Both the position numbers and the translations under genes were made by a program. 64,000 nucleotides of DNA, from the NCBI RefSeq assembly GCF_024129735.1, contig NZ_JAMXXK010000003.1, positions 37,888 to 101,887 on the forward strand, in the 5' to 3' direction. The notes beneath the pieces were generated by a model, which was not told where the DNA came from, searched no databases, and saw only the letters and a program-made list of their open reading frames with translations. This DNA is from Acinetobacter lwoffii (GTDB lineage Bacteria; Pseudomonadota; Gammaproteobacteria; Pseudomonadales; Moraxellaceae). Below are positions 9,115 through 18,900 of this stretch, one piece after another (position 1 is the first letter of the stretch; every line of letters begins with the position of its first letter).

Positions 9115-10350
9115 CTATTTTAATTTGGTCAGCTTTTCAACTTCTTTCATGGTCTCTTTCACTGATTGCTTAATCGGCTCATAGTCAAGGAACCAGAACA
9201 GATTCACGTGTTGATTCTTATGCTGTTGTGCCAGTAGATCAATCACACTGCGCTCCCCTCGGCCGACCAGATGTCTGCGATAGAAATAATACACCAGCAA
9301 TACCGTGCTAATGAACATGATCATTAACATACTCCAGAACCCGACAGGAGATTTCGCCCCCGGAATAAATTCAAAGTTCATCCCGTAAATCCCGGTCAAT
9401 AAAGTCAGCGGTGCAAAAATAGCGGTAATTATCGCCAAGATACGCATATTTTCATTGGTCTGATTGGCAATGGCTGAAAAATGCAGGTCGATGGCCGCCT
9501 GAATCGAGGCACGCAAACGAACAGTGTGTTTTTGGATGCGCTCTACATGGCTGACCAGGTCATTCATTCGGACCAGCATAATATCCTGCCGTTCTGACTT
9601 CTTCTTGCCTTTCAAGTGCGGATAATTATCGATAATTTCATCTCGCAGTTCTTGCAAGGTATCAATTTGCTCTTCACAGAGATTTTCCACTTGTTGAAAA
9701 GACATGCTTTCTTGCAATAACTGGTTCCATTTGGTAAAGCGGCGATGCCCCTGTAATAACTCCTGTTGCCAGAATTCAACCCGTCGGGTTAAAGGCACAC
9801 GTAAATCCAAATAACCATCCACCATGCTATTCAGTAAACGTAACGATAAATCCAGCGGGGTCATCGGGAGTTTTCGTGACTTATTTTGTTCCTGAGCGGA
9901 ACGGATCACATGGGTTTCAATACGGGAAATATAATTTTTTATTGCTTTATTTCCTTGCTCACGTACTGTAATCAGCACTTGAGGAGTCATGATAAAACTA
10001 ATCGGAGTAGTCGCCAGACCAAATACTTTTTCATGCTGTTCCAGCGCCTGCTCACCGCTCTCGATGTCATCATCCGGGGTAATCAGCTTGCGAAAAATAA
10101 GCAACTCATAGTCATCCATGCTATCAAATACACAAGGATGTTCTAAATTAAGAATATCGTTTACATGCAATTCGTTTAGGTATAAATGGGTCTGCTGTTC
10201 TATTTCTTTTTGCCAAGTCTCAGCCCGATTAACCACATCTGCCCGGGTATAGTCGATCCAGATAAATTCAGGTTCAGCTTGAGCAATAGGCTCTTTTTGT
10301 ACAAAAATATGATGTTCGGTCGGATGTTGGTAAAAATAATAAACCTGCAT
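9115..10350 (-). CDS. corA: CorA-family divalent cation (Mg2+/Co2+) transporter
   Basis: 411 residues. CorA forms pentameric channels for Mg2+ uptake; ZntB relatives move Zn2+. The large N-terminal cytoplasmic domain (1-300) has long charged helices. Two membrane helices near 305-327 and 336-357 follow, with the selectivity motif Tyr-Gly-Met-Asn at the end of the first, and a basic C-terminal tail. At 411 residues it is longer than E. coli CorA (316) because of an expanded N-terminal domain and a ~50-residue tail, so the exact cation is not certain. The gene appears monocistronic. Confidence 0.88.
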   Translation of the reverse strand: MQVYYFYQHPTEHHIFVQKEPIAQAEPEFIWIDYTRADVVNRAETWQKEIEQQTHLYLNELHVNDILNLEHPCVFDSMDDYELLIFRKLITPDDDIESGEQALEQHEKVFGLATTPISFIMTPQVLITVREQGNKAIKNYISRIETHVIRSAQEQNKSRKLPMTPLDLSLRLLNSMVDGYLDLRVPLTRRVEFWQQELLQGHRRFTKWNQLLQESMSFQQVENLCEEQIDTLQELRDEIIDNYPHLKGKKKSERQDIMLVRMNDLVSHVERIQKHTVRLRASIQAAIDLHFSAIANQTNENMRILAIITAIFAPLTLLTGIYGMNFEFIPGAKSPVGFWSMLMIMFISTVLLVYYFYRRHLVGRGERSVIDLLAQQHKNQHVNLFWFLDYEPIKQSVKETMKEVEKLTKLK

Positions 10351-10412
10351 TAAGACAATTCTCTATTCACAATTCTGCTTTTTGTTGTTGCAGGATAGAG
10401 CTAGGCCTCCCC

Positions 10413-10450
10413 CATCTATCCGTCTATCCATCTATCCATCTATCCGTCTT
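10413..10450. repeat. 8-bp tandem repeat
   Basis: Four complete copies of an 8-bp unit (catctatc or cgtctatc) plus a partial fifth, with only position 2-3 varying (AT/GT). It lies between the corA start and the pnp terminator, 63 nt upstream of the corA ATG. Confidence 0.8.
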
Positions 10451-10526
10451 AAAATTATGAGCCGAGCCGCAGACTTAAGCAATCCAATCAGTCTTTATTT
10501 GCGTAGCAGAATCTTATTGAAGGCAT

Positions 10527-10581
10527 AAAAAAGCCCTGAGCCAGCCAAAGTAAACATTTTGACCAAGCTCAGGGCTTTTTT
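10527..10581 (-). terminator. Rho-independent terminator of the rpsO-pnp unit
   Basis: AAGCCCTGAGC and GCTCAGGGCTT form a strong stem with a 25-nt loop. Poly-A/poly-T runs flank both sides, so it can stop transcription in either direction; the gene that reaches it is pnp, 43 nt upstream on the minus strand. Confidence 0.8.
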
Positions 10582-10587
10582 ATTGTT

Positions 10588-10613
10588 ATTCACATGAGTT
10601 TTCCCATGTGAAT
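10588..10613 (-). other. Hairpin just after the pnp stop codon
   Basis: Perfect 9-bp stem ATTCACATG / CATGTGAAT with an 8-nt loop, lying 10 nt after the pnp stop and before its terminator. It has no T run; it may act as a 3' end stabiliser. Confidence 0.5.
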
Positions 10614-10623
10614 ATTTTAACGA

Positions 10624-12717
10624 TTAAACTTGTTCGATGTCTTTCATCGTCAATTTGATACGGCCACGGTTATCAACATCCGCAACCTGTACTTTCACTT
10701 CCTGACCTTCTTTCAATACATCCGCCACGTTCGCAATGCGTTCGTTTGAGATTTGAGAGATGTGAAGCAAACCATCAGTACCTGGCAGGATATTCACGAA
10801 CGCACCGAATTCAACGATACGGATCACTTTACCTACGTAGATTGTACCTGGTTCGATTTCAGCCGTAAGTGCCTGAATCTTGGCAACTGCAGCTTGCGCA
10901 GCCGCTTTAGTTTCACCAAATACGCGAACTGTACCGTTATCTTCGATATCGATCGCCGCTTTAGTTTCTTCAGTAATCGCACGAATGGTCGCGCCACCTT
11001 TACCGATCACATCACGGATTTTATCCGGGTTGATATTGATCACCTGGAATGTCGGTGCGTGCATCGAAATTTCAGGACGCGCACGTGAAATCACTTGGTT
11101 CATCTCATTCAAGATGTGCATACGACCCGCATAAGCCTGGTTCAATGCAGATTCCATGATCTCTTCAGTGATACCTTCGATCTTGATGTCCATTTGTAGC
11201 GCAGTAATACCGTTTGCAGAACCAGCTACTTTAAAGTCCATGTCGCCCAAGTGATCTTCATCACCCAAGATGTCAGAAAGAACTGCAAAACGCTCGCCTT
11301 CTTTCACTAGACCCATCGCAATACCTGCAACTGGTGCTTTAAGTGGAACACCAGCATCCATAAGAGAAAGTGATGCACCACATACAGACGCCATTGAAGA
11401 CGAACCGTTTGATTCAGTGATGTCAGAAACGATACGGATCACGTACGGGAAGCGATCAGCCGCAGGAAGAACTGCTTGAACACCACGACGTGCCAAACGA
11501 CCGTGACCAATCTCACGACGCTTAGGACCAGATTCACGACCTGTTTCACCTACAGAGTATGCAGGGAAGTTGTAGTGCAACATGAAGTTGTCAGTTTTTG
11601 TACCTGCAAGGGTATCAACCATCAACGCATCACGTGTATTACCCAAAGTCGTTGTGACCAAGGCCTGAGTTTCACCACGTGTGAACAATGCTGAACCGTG
11701 TGCACGATCCAATACGCCTACTTGTACGTCGATTGCACGAACAGTTTTGGTATCACGACCATCGATACGTGGCTTACCAGACAGGATGTTGTCACGAACG
11801 GTACGGTATTTAAGGTCTTCGAACAGCTCATTTACTTCTTCTGCAATGCCAGTTTCGTCATTTTCAGGAACGAACTGTGCAACTGCTTCTGCATAAAGCG
11901 CGTCAAGTGCCGCATAACGGTCTTGCTTAACTGCAATCGTGTAAGCTTCAGAGATTTTCGCTTCGAATGCTTCTTTCAATTTACCAAGAAGTTCTTCATT
12001 TTTAACTGGAGCAACCCAAGTTGACTCAACCGCGCCTGCAGCTGCAGCAAATTCTTTGATCGCCTGGATCGCAATTTGCATTTCGTCATGACCGAACAAT
12101 ACAGCGCCCAGCATTTGGTCTTCTGAAAGTTCTTTCGCTTCAGATTCAACCATCAATACTGCAGTTTCAGTACCCGCAACAACAAGATCAAGATCAGACT
12201 CTTTAAGTTGTTCAAGGTTTGGGTTCAGGATGTATTCACCGTTGATTAAACCAACGCGCGCGCCACCAATCGGACCACGGAAAGGCGTACCAGCGATAGA
12301 CAATGCAGCTGAAGTACCCAACATTGCAGCAATGTCAGCATCCATGGTTTTATCAGAAGAAATCACAGTTGCAGTCACTTGAATTTCGTTGAAGTAACCT
12401 TCTGGGAACAACGGACGAATTGGACGGTCAATCAGACGTGAAATCAAAGTTTCAGCTTCAGACTGACGGCCTTCACGCTTGCCATAACCACCCGGGATAC
12501 GACCAGCAGCATATTGCTTTTCTTGATAGTTTACAGTCAATGGGAAGAAATCTTGACCTGCTTTTGCTTTAGGCTGTGCCACAACAGCAACAAGTACTTG
12601 TACGCCGCCCATGGTGATCACAACAGTGTTTGCCTGACGGGCAACACGACCTGTTTCCAGAATAACGTTGTGCTGACCGAATTGGAATTCTTTACGAATA
12701 ATATTAAACATTGACAT
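10624..12717 (-). CDS. pnp: Polynucleotide phosphorylase (PNPase)
   Basis: 697 residues, family length. PNPase is the trimeric phosphorolytic 3'-5' exoribonuclease of the RNA degradosome. It shows two RNase PH-like domains (about 12-145 and 310-545) with the Phe-Phe-Pro-Leu-Thr-Val, Gly-Arg-x-Glu and the second-domain Thr-Arg-Gly-Glu-Thr-Gln blocks, then a KH domain (about 553-612, Ile-Gly-Lys-Gly-Gly) and an S1 domain (about 622-692). ATG 12717 is used; a second ATG two codons in (12711) is possible. It follows rpsO on the same strand, the classical rpsO-pnp arrangement, with a 254-nt spacer. Confidence 0.97.
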   Translation of the reverse strand: MSMFNIIRKEFQFGQHNVILETGRVARQANTVVITMGGVQVLVAVVAQPKAKAGQDFFPLTVNYQEKQYAAGRIPGGYGKREGRQSEAETLISRLIDRPIRPLFPEGYFNEIQVTATVISSDKTMDADIAAMLGTSAALSIAGTPFRGPIGGARVGLINGEYILNPNLEQLKESDLDLVVAGTETAVLMVESEAKELSEDQMLGAVLFGHDEMQIAIQAIKEFAAAAGAVESTWVAPVKNEELLGKLKEAFEAKISEAYTIAVKQDRYAALDALYAEAVAQFVPENDETGIAEEVNELFEDLKYRTVRDNILSGKPRIDGRDTKTVRAIDVQVGVLDRAHGSALFTRGETQALVTTTLGNTRDALMVDTLAGTKTDNFMLHYNFPAYSVGETGRESGPKRREIGHGRLARRGVQAVLPAADRFPYVIRIVSDITESNGSSSMASVCGASLSLMDAGVPLKAPVAGIAMGLVKEGERFAVLSDILGDEDHLGDMDFKVAGSANGITALQMDIKIEGITEEIMESALNQAYAGRMHILNEMNQVISRARPEISMHAPTFQVININPDKIRDVIGKGGATIRAITEETKAAIDIEDNGTVRVFGETKAAAQAAVAKIQALTAEIEPGTIYVGKVIRIVEFGAFVNILPGTDGLLHISQISNERIANVADVLKEGQEVKVQVADVDNRGRIKLTMKDIEQV

Positions 12718-12856
12718 GTTTTATTTTTTCCTAGTTCTTGTGAACAATTATTCTAGTGGAGACCCCTAAGGTTTGGCATTCATGACCATATGGACGAGTA
12801 AATGACAAAGCTTAGAAGCCGACCTCACCAGATTAAATACTATTTTTAAACACAAA

Positions 12857-12906
12857 GAAGGAGCGAAACATTCGCCCCTTCCACTGGCTCAGCGCAAAGC
12901 TAAGCC
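12857..12906 (-). other. Two hairpins between rpsO and pnp
   Basis: GAAGGaGCGAA / TTCGCcCCTTC (12857-12881) and GGCTcAGC / GCTaAGCC (12886-12906), each with one mismatch, lie soon after the rpsO stop. In E. coli this spacer holds an rpsO terminator and an RNase III site; the same role is inferred, not shown, as neither has a clear T run on the minus strand. Confidence 0.4.
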
Positions 12907-12971
12907 GACTTTAGTTTTCAGTAATACAGCACAAAGCATGCAATACACCCGAAAATAAAGTTTAAATCGAA

Positions 12972-13241
12972 TTAACGACGTAAACCTAAAGCACCGATCA
13001 ATGCTACATAACGACCGTGGTCTTTACCGTTAAGGTAGTCAAGTAGCTTACGACGTTGGTTAACCATACGGATTAGACCGCGACGGCTATGGTGGTCGTG
13101 TTTATGCTCTTTAAAGTGACCTTGTAAATCATTGATTTGAGCAGTTAAAAGAGCTACTTGAACTTCTGGTGAACCAGTGTCGTTTTCAGCGCGAGCGAAT
13201 TTAGCCATGATCTCTGCGCGATCTGCGTTAGTTAAAGCCAT
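12972..13241 (-). CDS. rpsO: 30S ribosomal protein S15
   Basis: 89 residues, exactly the S15 length. S15 binds the central domain of 16S rRNA early in small-subunit assembly and represses its own mRNA in E. coli. The Ser-Pro-Glu-Val-Gln start of helix 1, the His-Lys-x-Asp-x-His-Ser-Arg-Arg-Gly rRNA-binding turn and the Tyr-Leu segment are present. The start is ATG 13241, with CGGAG on the minus strand 7-11 nt upstream; the open frame extends 19 codons further but that extension has no family match. Confidence 0.97.
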   Translation of the reverse strand: MALTNADRAEIMAKFARAENDTGSPEVQVALLTAQINDLQGHFKEHKHDHHSRRGLIRMVNQRRKLLDYLNGKDHGRYVALIGALGLRR

Positions 13242-13563
13242 TCGATTTCTCCGAGATGCTTGTATATTTTGATAAAAATCAAAGTGATGAGAATTCAAAA
13301 CCTTGACTGCCGTGCATCACTACAGCAAGTTGCATATTTTAAGGGAAAACGCATCAAATTGCAAAAATAGATCCAGATTTTTGCATGGTTTTGGTTGCTC
13401 ATTGATGCAGTTCAGATCCGATGACTCTTGTTCCTTAAAGATTCAGGTTTTGCATTATTTTAATGAAATAAATCCAGAATAAATTAAATATAGAAACTCC
13501 TTTGAAAAGCCCGCAAACCCTTTAGCTCGCTTGAATCTTCAGCTACTCCCCATAGAAAATGGA
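13242..13563. other. Intergenic region upstream of rpsO
   Basis: AT-rich, no gene seen. A perfect hairpin TGCAAAAAT / ATTTTTGCA (13360-13385) lies about 120 nt upstream of rpsO. The rpsO promoter should be in this stretch but cannot be fixed by eye. Confidence 0.4.
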
Positions 13564-13596
13564 TAAAAAAAAGCCCGAGTAAACTCGGGCTTTTTG
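13564..13596 (-). terminator. Orphan rho-independent terminator
   Basis: Perfect stem AGCCCGAGT / ACTCGGGCT around AA. On the minus strand it is followed by eight T; on the plus strand by five T, so it is bidirectional but stronger for minus-strand RNA. Confidence 0.85.
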
Positions 13597-13700
13597 GCGC
13601 TGTAGTTCTTTCTCTTATCATTATTATTTATTGTATTATTATGGCGTTTTACGCTTATTATTATTTTCAAACATCCTGTTGAAAAATCATCTTCCTTGTG
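13564..13700 (-). ncRNA. Candidate small RNA ending at an orphan terminator
   Basis: No coding gene lies between this terminator and the next one at 13916-13955, so the minus-strand stop at 13564-13596 has no known transcript. Just upstream of it on the minus strand is an AAT-repeat, AU-rich stretch, then AAGAGAAAG and CTACAGCGCC, an order repeated in the block at 13916-14030. The 5' end is a guess; no clear promoter was found. A 61-codon open frame overlaps but lacks a ribosome site. Confidence 0.35.
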
Positions 13701-13915
13701 TGGTAGATTTTGCCATATTCCCACCAGACAACTAGAGGTATTTGCCTCATTTTGCTGTAAGCCATTTCGTACATCACAGGGTGAAAATTTGCATAATGTT
13801 ACATAGCTCTCGTTTTATTTAACGCTATTTACTTAAGTTTACTGGCTAGGGCTGAAAATTTTTGCTAAGAAATTAGGATAAAAATCCAGCAAGCTTCCTA
13901 TAAAAAAATCAGGAT

Positions 13916-13955
13916 ATAAAAAAGCCTTGTAGTCTCTCCCAAAACTACAAGGCTT
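13916..13955 (-). terminator. Rho-independent terminator downstream of recD
   Basis: 12-bp stem AAGCCTTGTAGT / ACTACAAGGCTT with a 10-nt loop and a run of seven T on the minus strand. Confidence 0.85.
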
Positions 13956-14030
13956 AGCGGCTGTAAGTTTCCTCTTTCACTTACTTCACTGTAAGTTCGC
14001 TGTCTACCGACATTATTATTATCATTATGC
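13916..14030 (-). ncRNA. Candidate small RNA or recD 3' element, sister of 13564-13700
   Basis: On the minus strand a GCATAATGATAATAATAATG stretch is followed by an inverted CTTACAGTGAAGTAAG hairpin, GAGGAAACTTACAGCCGC and a terminator. This mirrors the order in 13564-13700. TTGAGC near 14040 and TAATAAT 16 nt downstream could be a promoter. It could instead be the 3' untranslated end of recD mRNA, whose stop is 106 nt upstream. Confidence 0.35.
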
Positions 14031-14135
14031 GATTATGCTCAACTTTCCGTGTTGAGTTATTTTGTAGAACCAATCTTCTCAAAAACCGAGCAAAAGCTCT
14101 ATGCGTCAATTTCCTGAATCCTTGTAAGCTTTTAC

Positions 14136-15941
14136 CTACAAGATTTGATTATTTTTGCCAATTAAATTACTAGATTGTTCAATGATTTTTTGGCTCAAAC
14201 CACTTTTCCGGGTAGTTTTAACACAAAGTGCTTGTGTAAAAGCATCATAATCTACCAATAAACTGACCACTTTTTTGGCTCGAGTAATTGCAGTATAAAT
14301 CAACTCTTTGCTCAATAAATTTTTTGCATATTGATCCAGCACCACTGCCGTATGGGAAAATTCTGAACCTTGAGATTTATGAATGGTCAGCGCAAAAGCG
14401 GTTTCAATACTTTTAGGTAAACGGGTGGCTAATACCCATTTTTCCAGACTCGGGAAATACACTTCAAACTGACGTTGACCAGATTGCTCACGTAAAAAAC
14501 AGATACCAATATCACCATTGGACAGGCCCAACTGATAGTCGTTATAGCTCATCATGACGGGTCGTCCGACATACCAGTCGCCCTGTTTCAACTGACCTTG
14601 GGCTGCTAAAAAACGTTGTTCAATCTGTAGATTGATCTTGAGCAGCCCCAGATCACCAGAACGGATTGCCGTTAAAATACGGTAATCATCAAAAGTTTTG
14701 ACCACCTGTTGCACATAGTGTTCAAAATCAGCTGAGTTTCGTTCTGTTTTTATGGCCTGTACATAAGCCTGATAACCATACATCAGCTGGTCATAATACT
14801 GATTCAAATTATGCGCGGTCTGTTCGGCACCAGCGAGCAGGTATTGTAACTGCAACTGGTCGATCTTCACCTGATCCAAATCGATCGCCTGTAACTCACT
14901 GGCTGCCACAATCTGCTGCTCAAATTTCTGCAAGACGTGAGAAGGCTGATGATTCTGCTGGATAAACTCCGCCATTGCGCCAATCCTGGCTCCAGGCGCA
15001 AAACGCCGCGTGGTGATTAAATTGACCCGGTTATCTTCCAGAGTCGCTACTTGCTGTAAATCTGCCAATACCGTTCCCACATCCACAGAGGCCAGCTGAT
15101 CTGCATCACCGAGTAAAATCAGCCGTGCATGAGATGGTACGGCGGCCAGTAACATCTGTGACAGGTTTAAATCCAGCATCGAGGCTTCGTCGACCACGAT
15201 CACATCATAAGGCAGAGGCTGCTTGGCATGAAAGCGTGGCTGTCCGCGAGTGCCCAGACCCAATAAGCGATGCAGGGTGACCGGTTGTAACTGTTTTAAT
15301 TGTTCTAGCTCAAACTCTTGTAACGCTTCACTGTGCAAGGCTTTTTGCAGTGCTTCTTTCATGCGCTGTGCGGCCTTTCCGGTAGGTGCTGCCATGGCAA
15401 TCCGGATATTTGGCAAGGCTTCATGCAGGACCGCAATCATATGCGCCAAGGTATAGGTTTTACCGGTACCCGGACCGCCGCTAATAATATTCAGCGCCTG
15501 CCGCGCAACCATTTCCAGTGCCAATTTTTGCTGTGGATCTGACAATAAATTGCGATCACGTTCGGATAAATCAATAGCGGCAACCGGTTGGGCTTTAATC
15601 CGAGCAATATGTGAGGCTACTGCCTGTTCCAGTTGCCAATAGCGGTACAGATATAAATGCTGATCTACAAAAATAAATGGTGCAATTCCTGCACCCTGCT
15701 GACGGCGGTCTAGAACCAGATTATGCAATAAGGCAACCTGCTGAGGATCAACTTCGATACAGCTATCTCCCGCCTGCATCGCCTCAAGCAATTGCTCGAT
15801 CAAGATTTTTGCTGCCGGATCAAATGTAGCCGTACTAAACGGCGGCTGACACAGATAGTCAATCCAGGCCATTAAATTGGAGTCTTGCTGCGACACGTGA
15901 TTCTGCTCATTTTCCACACAGTTATCCTCAAAGTTATCCAC
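14136..15941 (-). CDS. recD: Exodeoxyribonuclease V alpha subunit RecD
   Basis: 601 residues, as in E. coli (608). RecD is the fast 5'-3' helicase of RecBCD, which processes double-strand ends for recombination. Walker A GGPGTGKT is at 155-162, the Walker B Val-Val-Asp-Glu-Ala-Ser-Met follows near 250, and the C-terminal helicase motif Ala-Leu-Thr-Ile-His-Lys-Ser-Gln-Gly-Ser-Glu and the Tyr-Thr-Ala-Ile-Thr-Arg-Ala block are intact. It is last in recC-recB-recD, 47 nt after recB, and is followed by the terminator at 13916. Confidence 0.96.
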   Translation of the reverse strand: MDNFEDNCVENEQNHVSQQDSNLMAWIDYLCQPPFSTATFDPAAKILIEQLLEAMQAGDSCIEVDPQQVALLHNLVLDRRQQGAGIAPFIFVDQHLYLYRYWQLEQAVASHIARIKAQPVAAIDLSERDRNLLSDPQQKLALEMVARQALNIISGGPGTGKTYTLAHMIAVLHEALPNIRIAMAAPTGKAAQRMKEALQKALHSEALQEFELEQLKQLQPVTLHRLLGLGTRGQPRFHAKQPLPYDVIVVDEASMLDLNLSQMLLAAVPSHARLILLGDADQLASVDVGTVLADLQQVATLEDNRVNLITTRRFAPGARIGAMAEFIQQNHQPSHVLQKFEQQIVAASELQAIDLDQVKIDQLQLQYLLAGAEQTAHNLNQYYDQLMYGYQAYVQAIKTERNSADFEHYVQQVVKTFDDYRILTAIRSGDLGLLKINLQIEQRFLAAQGQLKQGDWYVGRPVMMSYNDYQLGLSNGDIGICFLREQSGQRQFEVYFPSLEKWVLATRLPKSIETAFALTIHKSQGSEFSHTAVVLDQYAKNLLSKELIYTAITRAKKVVSLLVDYDAFTQALCVKTTRKSGLSQKIIEQSSNLIGKNNQIL

Positions 15942-15988
15942 AGGATAATTTTCTGTTTAATCTCTATATATTTTATAAAACTGCAAAA

Positions 15989-18900
15989 TCATGCTGATTT
16001 TTTCTGCTCAAAATAGCCCAGTATTTGATCCAGTTTTTCTATGAATTCCAGGCTCGGTTGCCAATGATAAGCCCCTTGCTGGACCTGTCCATTCATCCCG
16101 CGCAAATACAAATAGGTTGCGCCGCCCAGATGCTGTGTGATCGAATAACCCTGCATATTGGCACTCAGATAACGATGCAGCGCCACCAGATACAAAGCGG
16201 CCTGCAACCAGTAACTGGACTGGCTCATATTCTGCTGAATCGCCTCAGCACTATAGTGCTGCTGATCAGGGCCGAGGAAGTTACTTTTATAATCGGCAAT
16301 ATGGTAGCGCTGGCCATCGAAATACACCAGATCGATGGAACCGGTCAGATATCGCGCCGATTTGGCCTCATTAAAATCGCTCATGACTATGTCATGTCCG
16401 AGAAAAAGCTGATGGATTTGCCGAATCTGCAAAGGGGCATCGGTCAAGGACAGATAAAAAGGAAATTCTGACAGATACTGTTTAGCCTCCAGCTGCGCCA
16501 AAGCAAAATCTACCTGAATCGGAGTGGCCAGAATGTCATGTACCCAGTCATGCATCAGGTTCAGCAAAATATCTTCTGTAATCTCGTCCAACAAGCCATC
16601 AAAAGCAGTCTGGAAAATACTGTCCACATTCAGCGATTCAGTGCTTGCAGAGCGTGTGAGCTGGGCCACTTCCTGTTCAAAAAACTGGATAAAGGAGTCA
16701 TCCTCCAGCCCATCGAAATACACCTGAAACTGACCTAAAAATTCTAGCAGACCCGAACGATCGAGCTGTTGTGCCGAGTGAAACAGCTGCTGCCATTGCT
16801 GGCGATAAGCTTTGCTTTGGTCATGCAGGCGAATTCCGGTCAATAACTTATAGTTCAGGCTGGACAATACGCGCTGCATACTATGACGCAATTCCTCGGC
16901 TTTGAAATCTGCCTGAGCTGTGGCCTGAAACAGGGTTCGCAGATTCACCACAGCGGCCTGATAATGCAGGGAAAAGGCCTGTTCCAGTACACTACGTATA
17001 TGAAAAGCCTGTTCAAATTTTTCTTTCAGTTCCTGCCAGATTTGCGGTGCGGTATTTTTAAAACGGCGCCGGATTTCCAAATTCCAGTAACTGCTGTCCT
17101 GAAAATCGATATGTTCAAAAATGCTGTGCAAGAAAGTTCCGGCCACTGTACCTTTAGGAAAATTCAGCCTAATCCAGTCTAAGGGCACGGCTGCTGGCTG
17201 TTCTTCCAGACCGGTAAAATGAATTTCATCGGCAGCACTGTCGGGCTGTTCATAAGCCGTGACCAGATCGTCCTGCAAGATATGTCCATGTAGCTGATGC
17301 TGTGACAAAGCCGTAAAACTGGTTTTGGTTCGCGGATAAAACTGCCGCTCTGGCAAAGGTTGCGCCCGCATGTCGACCTGATGATGGTTCGACTGCTCGA
17401 CCAGGCGCGGTGGCTCCTGAGACAGAGGCGGCTCGACCAGACTTAAAGCATGTTGAAACAGTTGATCTCCCTGACCACGCCAGAAGGCCAGCCCCGAATC
17501 GGACTGTGCGTTTTGATCCTGCAGCATGGCATATACTCGGTGACTGGCACGGGTCAGCGCCACATACCAGAGCCGGTGGTTTTCGGCAGCATTACGCGCT
17601 GCATTTTGCAGAATCGCCTGCTCATGCAAATTCTTGTGATTGACTGCAATCACCCGGGATTGTTCCAGGATGTTGTCCTGTTCAGGCGCAGACAGGGAAA
17701 AATTCAGATTGCCTTTATTCACATCAAAAGCAGCATCTACTCCCAATAAAAACACCACTTTAAATTCCAGCCCTTTGGAGGCATGAATGGTCATCAGCTG
17801 CACCCCATGATCCCCAGACAGCTTGCGTTCTTTTTCGCTGTCCTTGCCTGAAGGTGACTGAAGCTGGCGCAAATACCAGTGATAGAGTTTTTGCGCCCCC
17901 TGATAATATTCACTCTGCTGGCTCAGCATCTCGGTCAGATGGCGCAAATTGACCACCACCCGCTCATTGTCCAGACTTTGACTGGCCACCAGATTGGTCC
18001 AGACCTGAAACAGGTTCAGTGCATAATTCCAGGCGGTCAAAAAGCCTTTCTCAAACCACATTTCCCGAATTATATCCAGATCGGCAATATAGCGACTGAG
18101 GCCTTCACTCTGGCTTTGCAAATCAATCAGTTTTTTCAGATTGAAGCCCAGCAGACGGGTTAGTAAAGCCCGCTTGACCTTGGCCTCATTGAAAGGATCC
18201 ATAATCGCCGTCAATACTGCCGCGACATCCTGAGCAATTGGACTGGCAAACACGCTCTGTTTGGATTCCTTATAGCAGGGAATGCCCATACGCTGCAGAC
18301 GCTGCTTCACCTGTTCCAGAGCAAAATGTCCAAATCCCAGTACGGCGATATCATCTGCGCTCAGGCTTTGCTGATGCTCTTGCTGCTGAAAGTACAGTTG
18401 CTGCTGGGCAGACTGATTCAGCAATGCACGGATTTTCCAGGCCACCTGGTCTGCCTCCAGGTCCGATTCACCTAGCTGAATCCATCGTAAAGGCTGCGGG
18501 TTGATCCTGCCCATATCGACCAGATCTGGATGCGGGCGACTACCGGCCTGAATCAAGGTGTACTGCACCTGTTCGCCAAAATCCATTTGCCGCTGGAACA
18601 GCGCATCAACCACTTCTACGAGTGGTTTGACTGACCGATGGTTCTGCATCAGGGTATATTCGCGGCCCTGTTTATGCAGCACATCGGCATGTGCCTTGTT
18701 ATAGGTGAGCATATCGCCGCCACGGAAACCGTAAATTGCCTGTTTCGGATCACCGACCATAATCATGCAGCCGGACTGCACCCGGTTGGCATCACGCCAG
18801 ATCTTGGCCAGCAAATCATCCTGATCCTGATTGGTGTCCTGAAATTCATCGACCAGAATCAGCGGATAACGTGCCTGTACAAACTGGGCAAAACGCTGTC

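Noticed and set aside
10413..10450. CRISPR array
   Set aside because: Units are only 8 bp and touching, with no spacers; no cas gene in the window.
13539..13724. 61-codon minus frame across the orphan terminator
   Set aside because: It reads through the terminator stem and has no ribosome site; better explained as chance in a candidate RNA gene.
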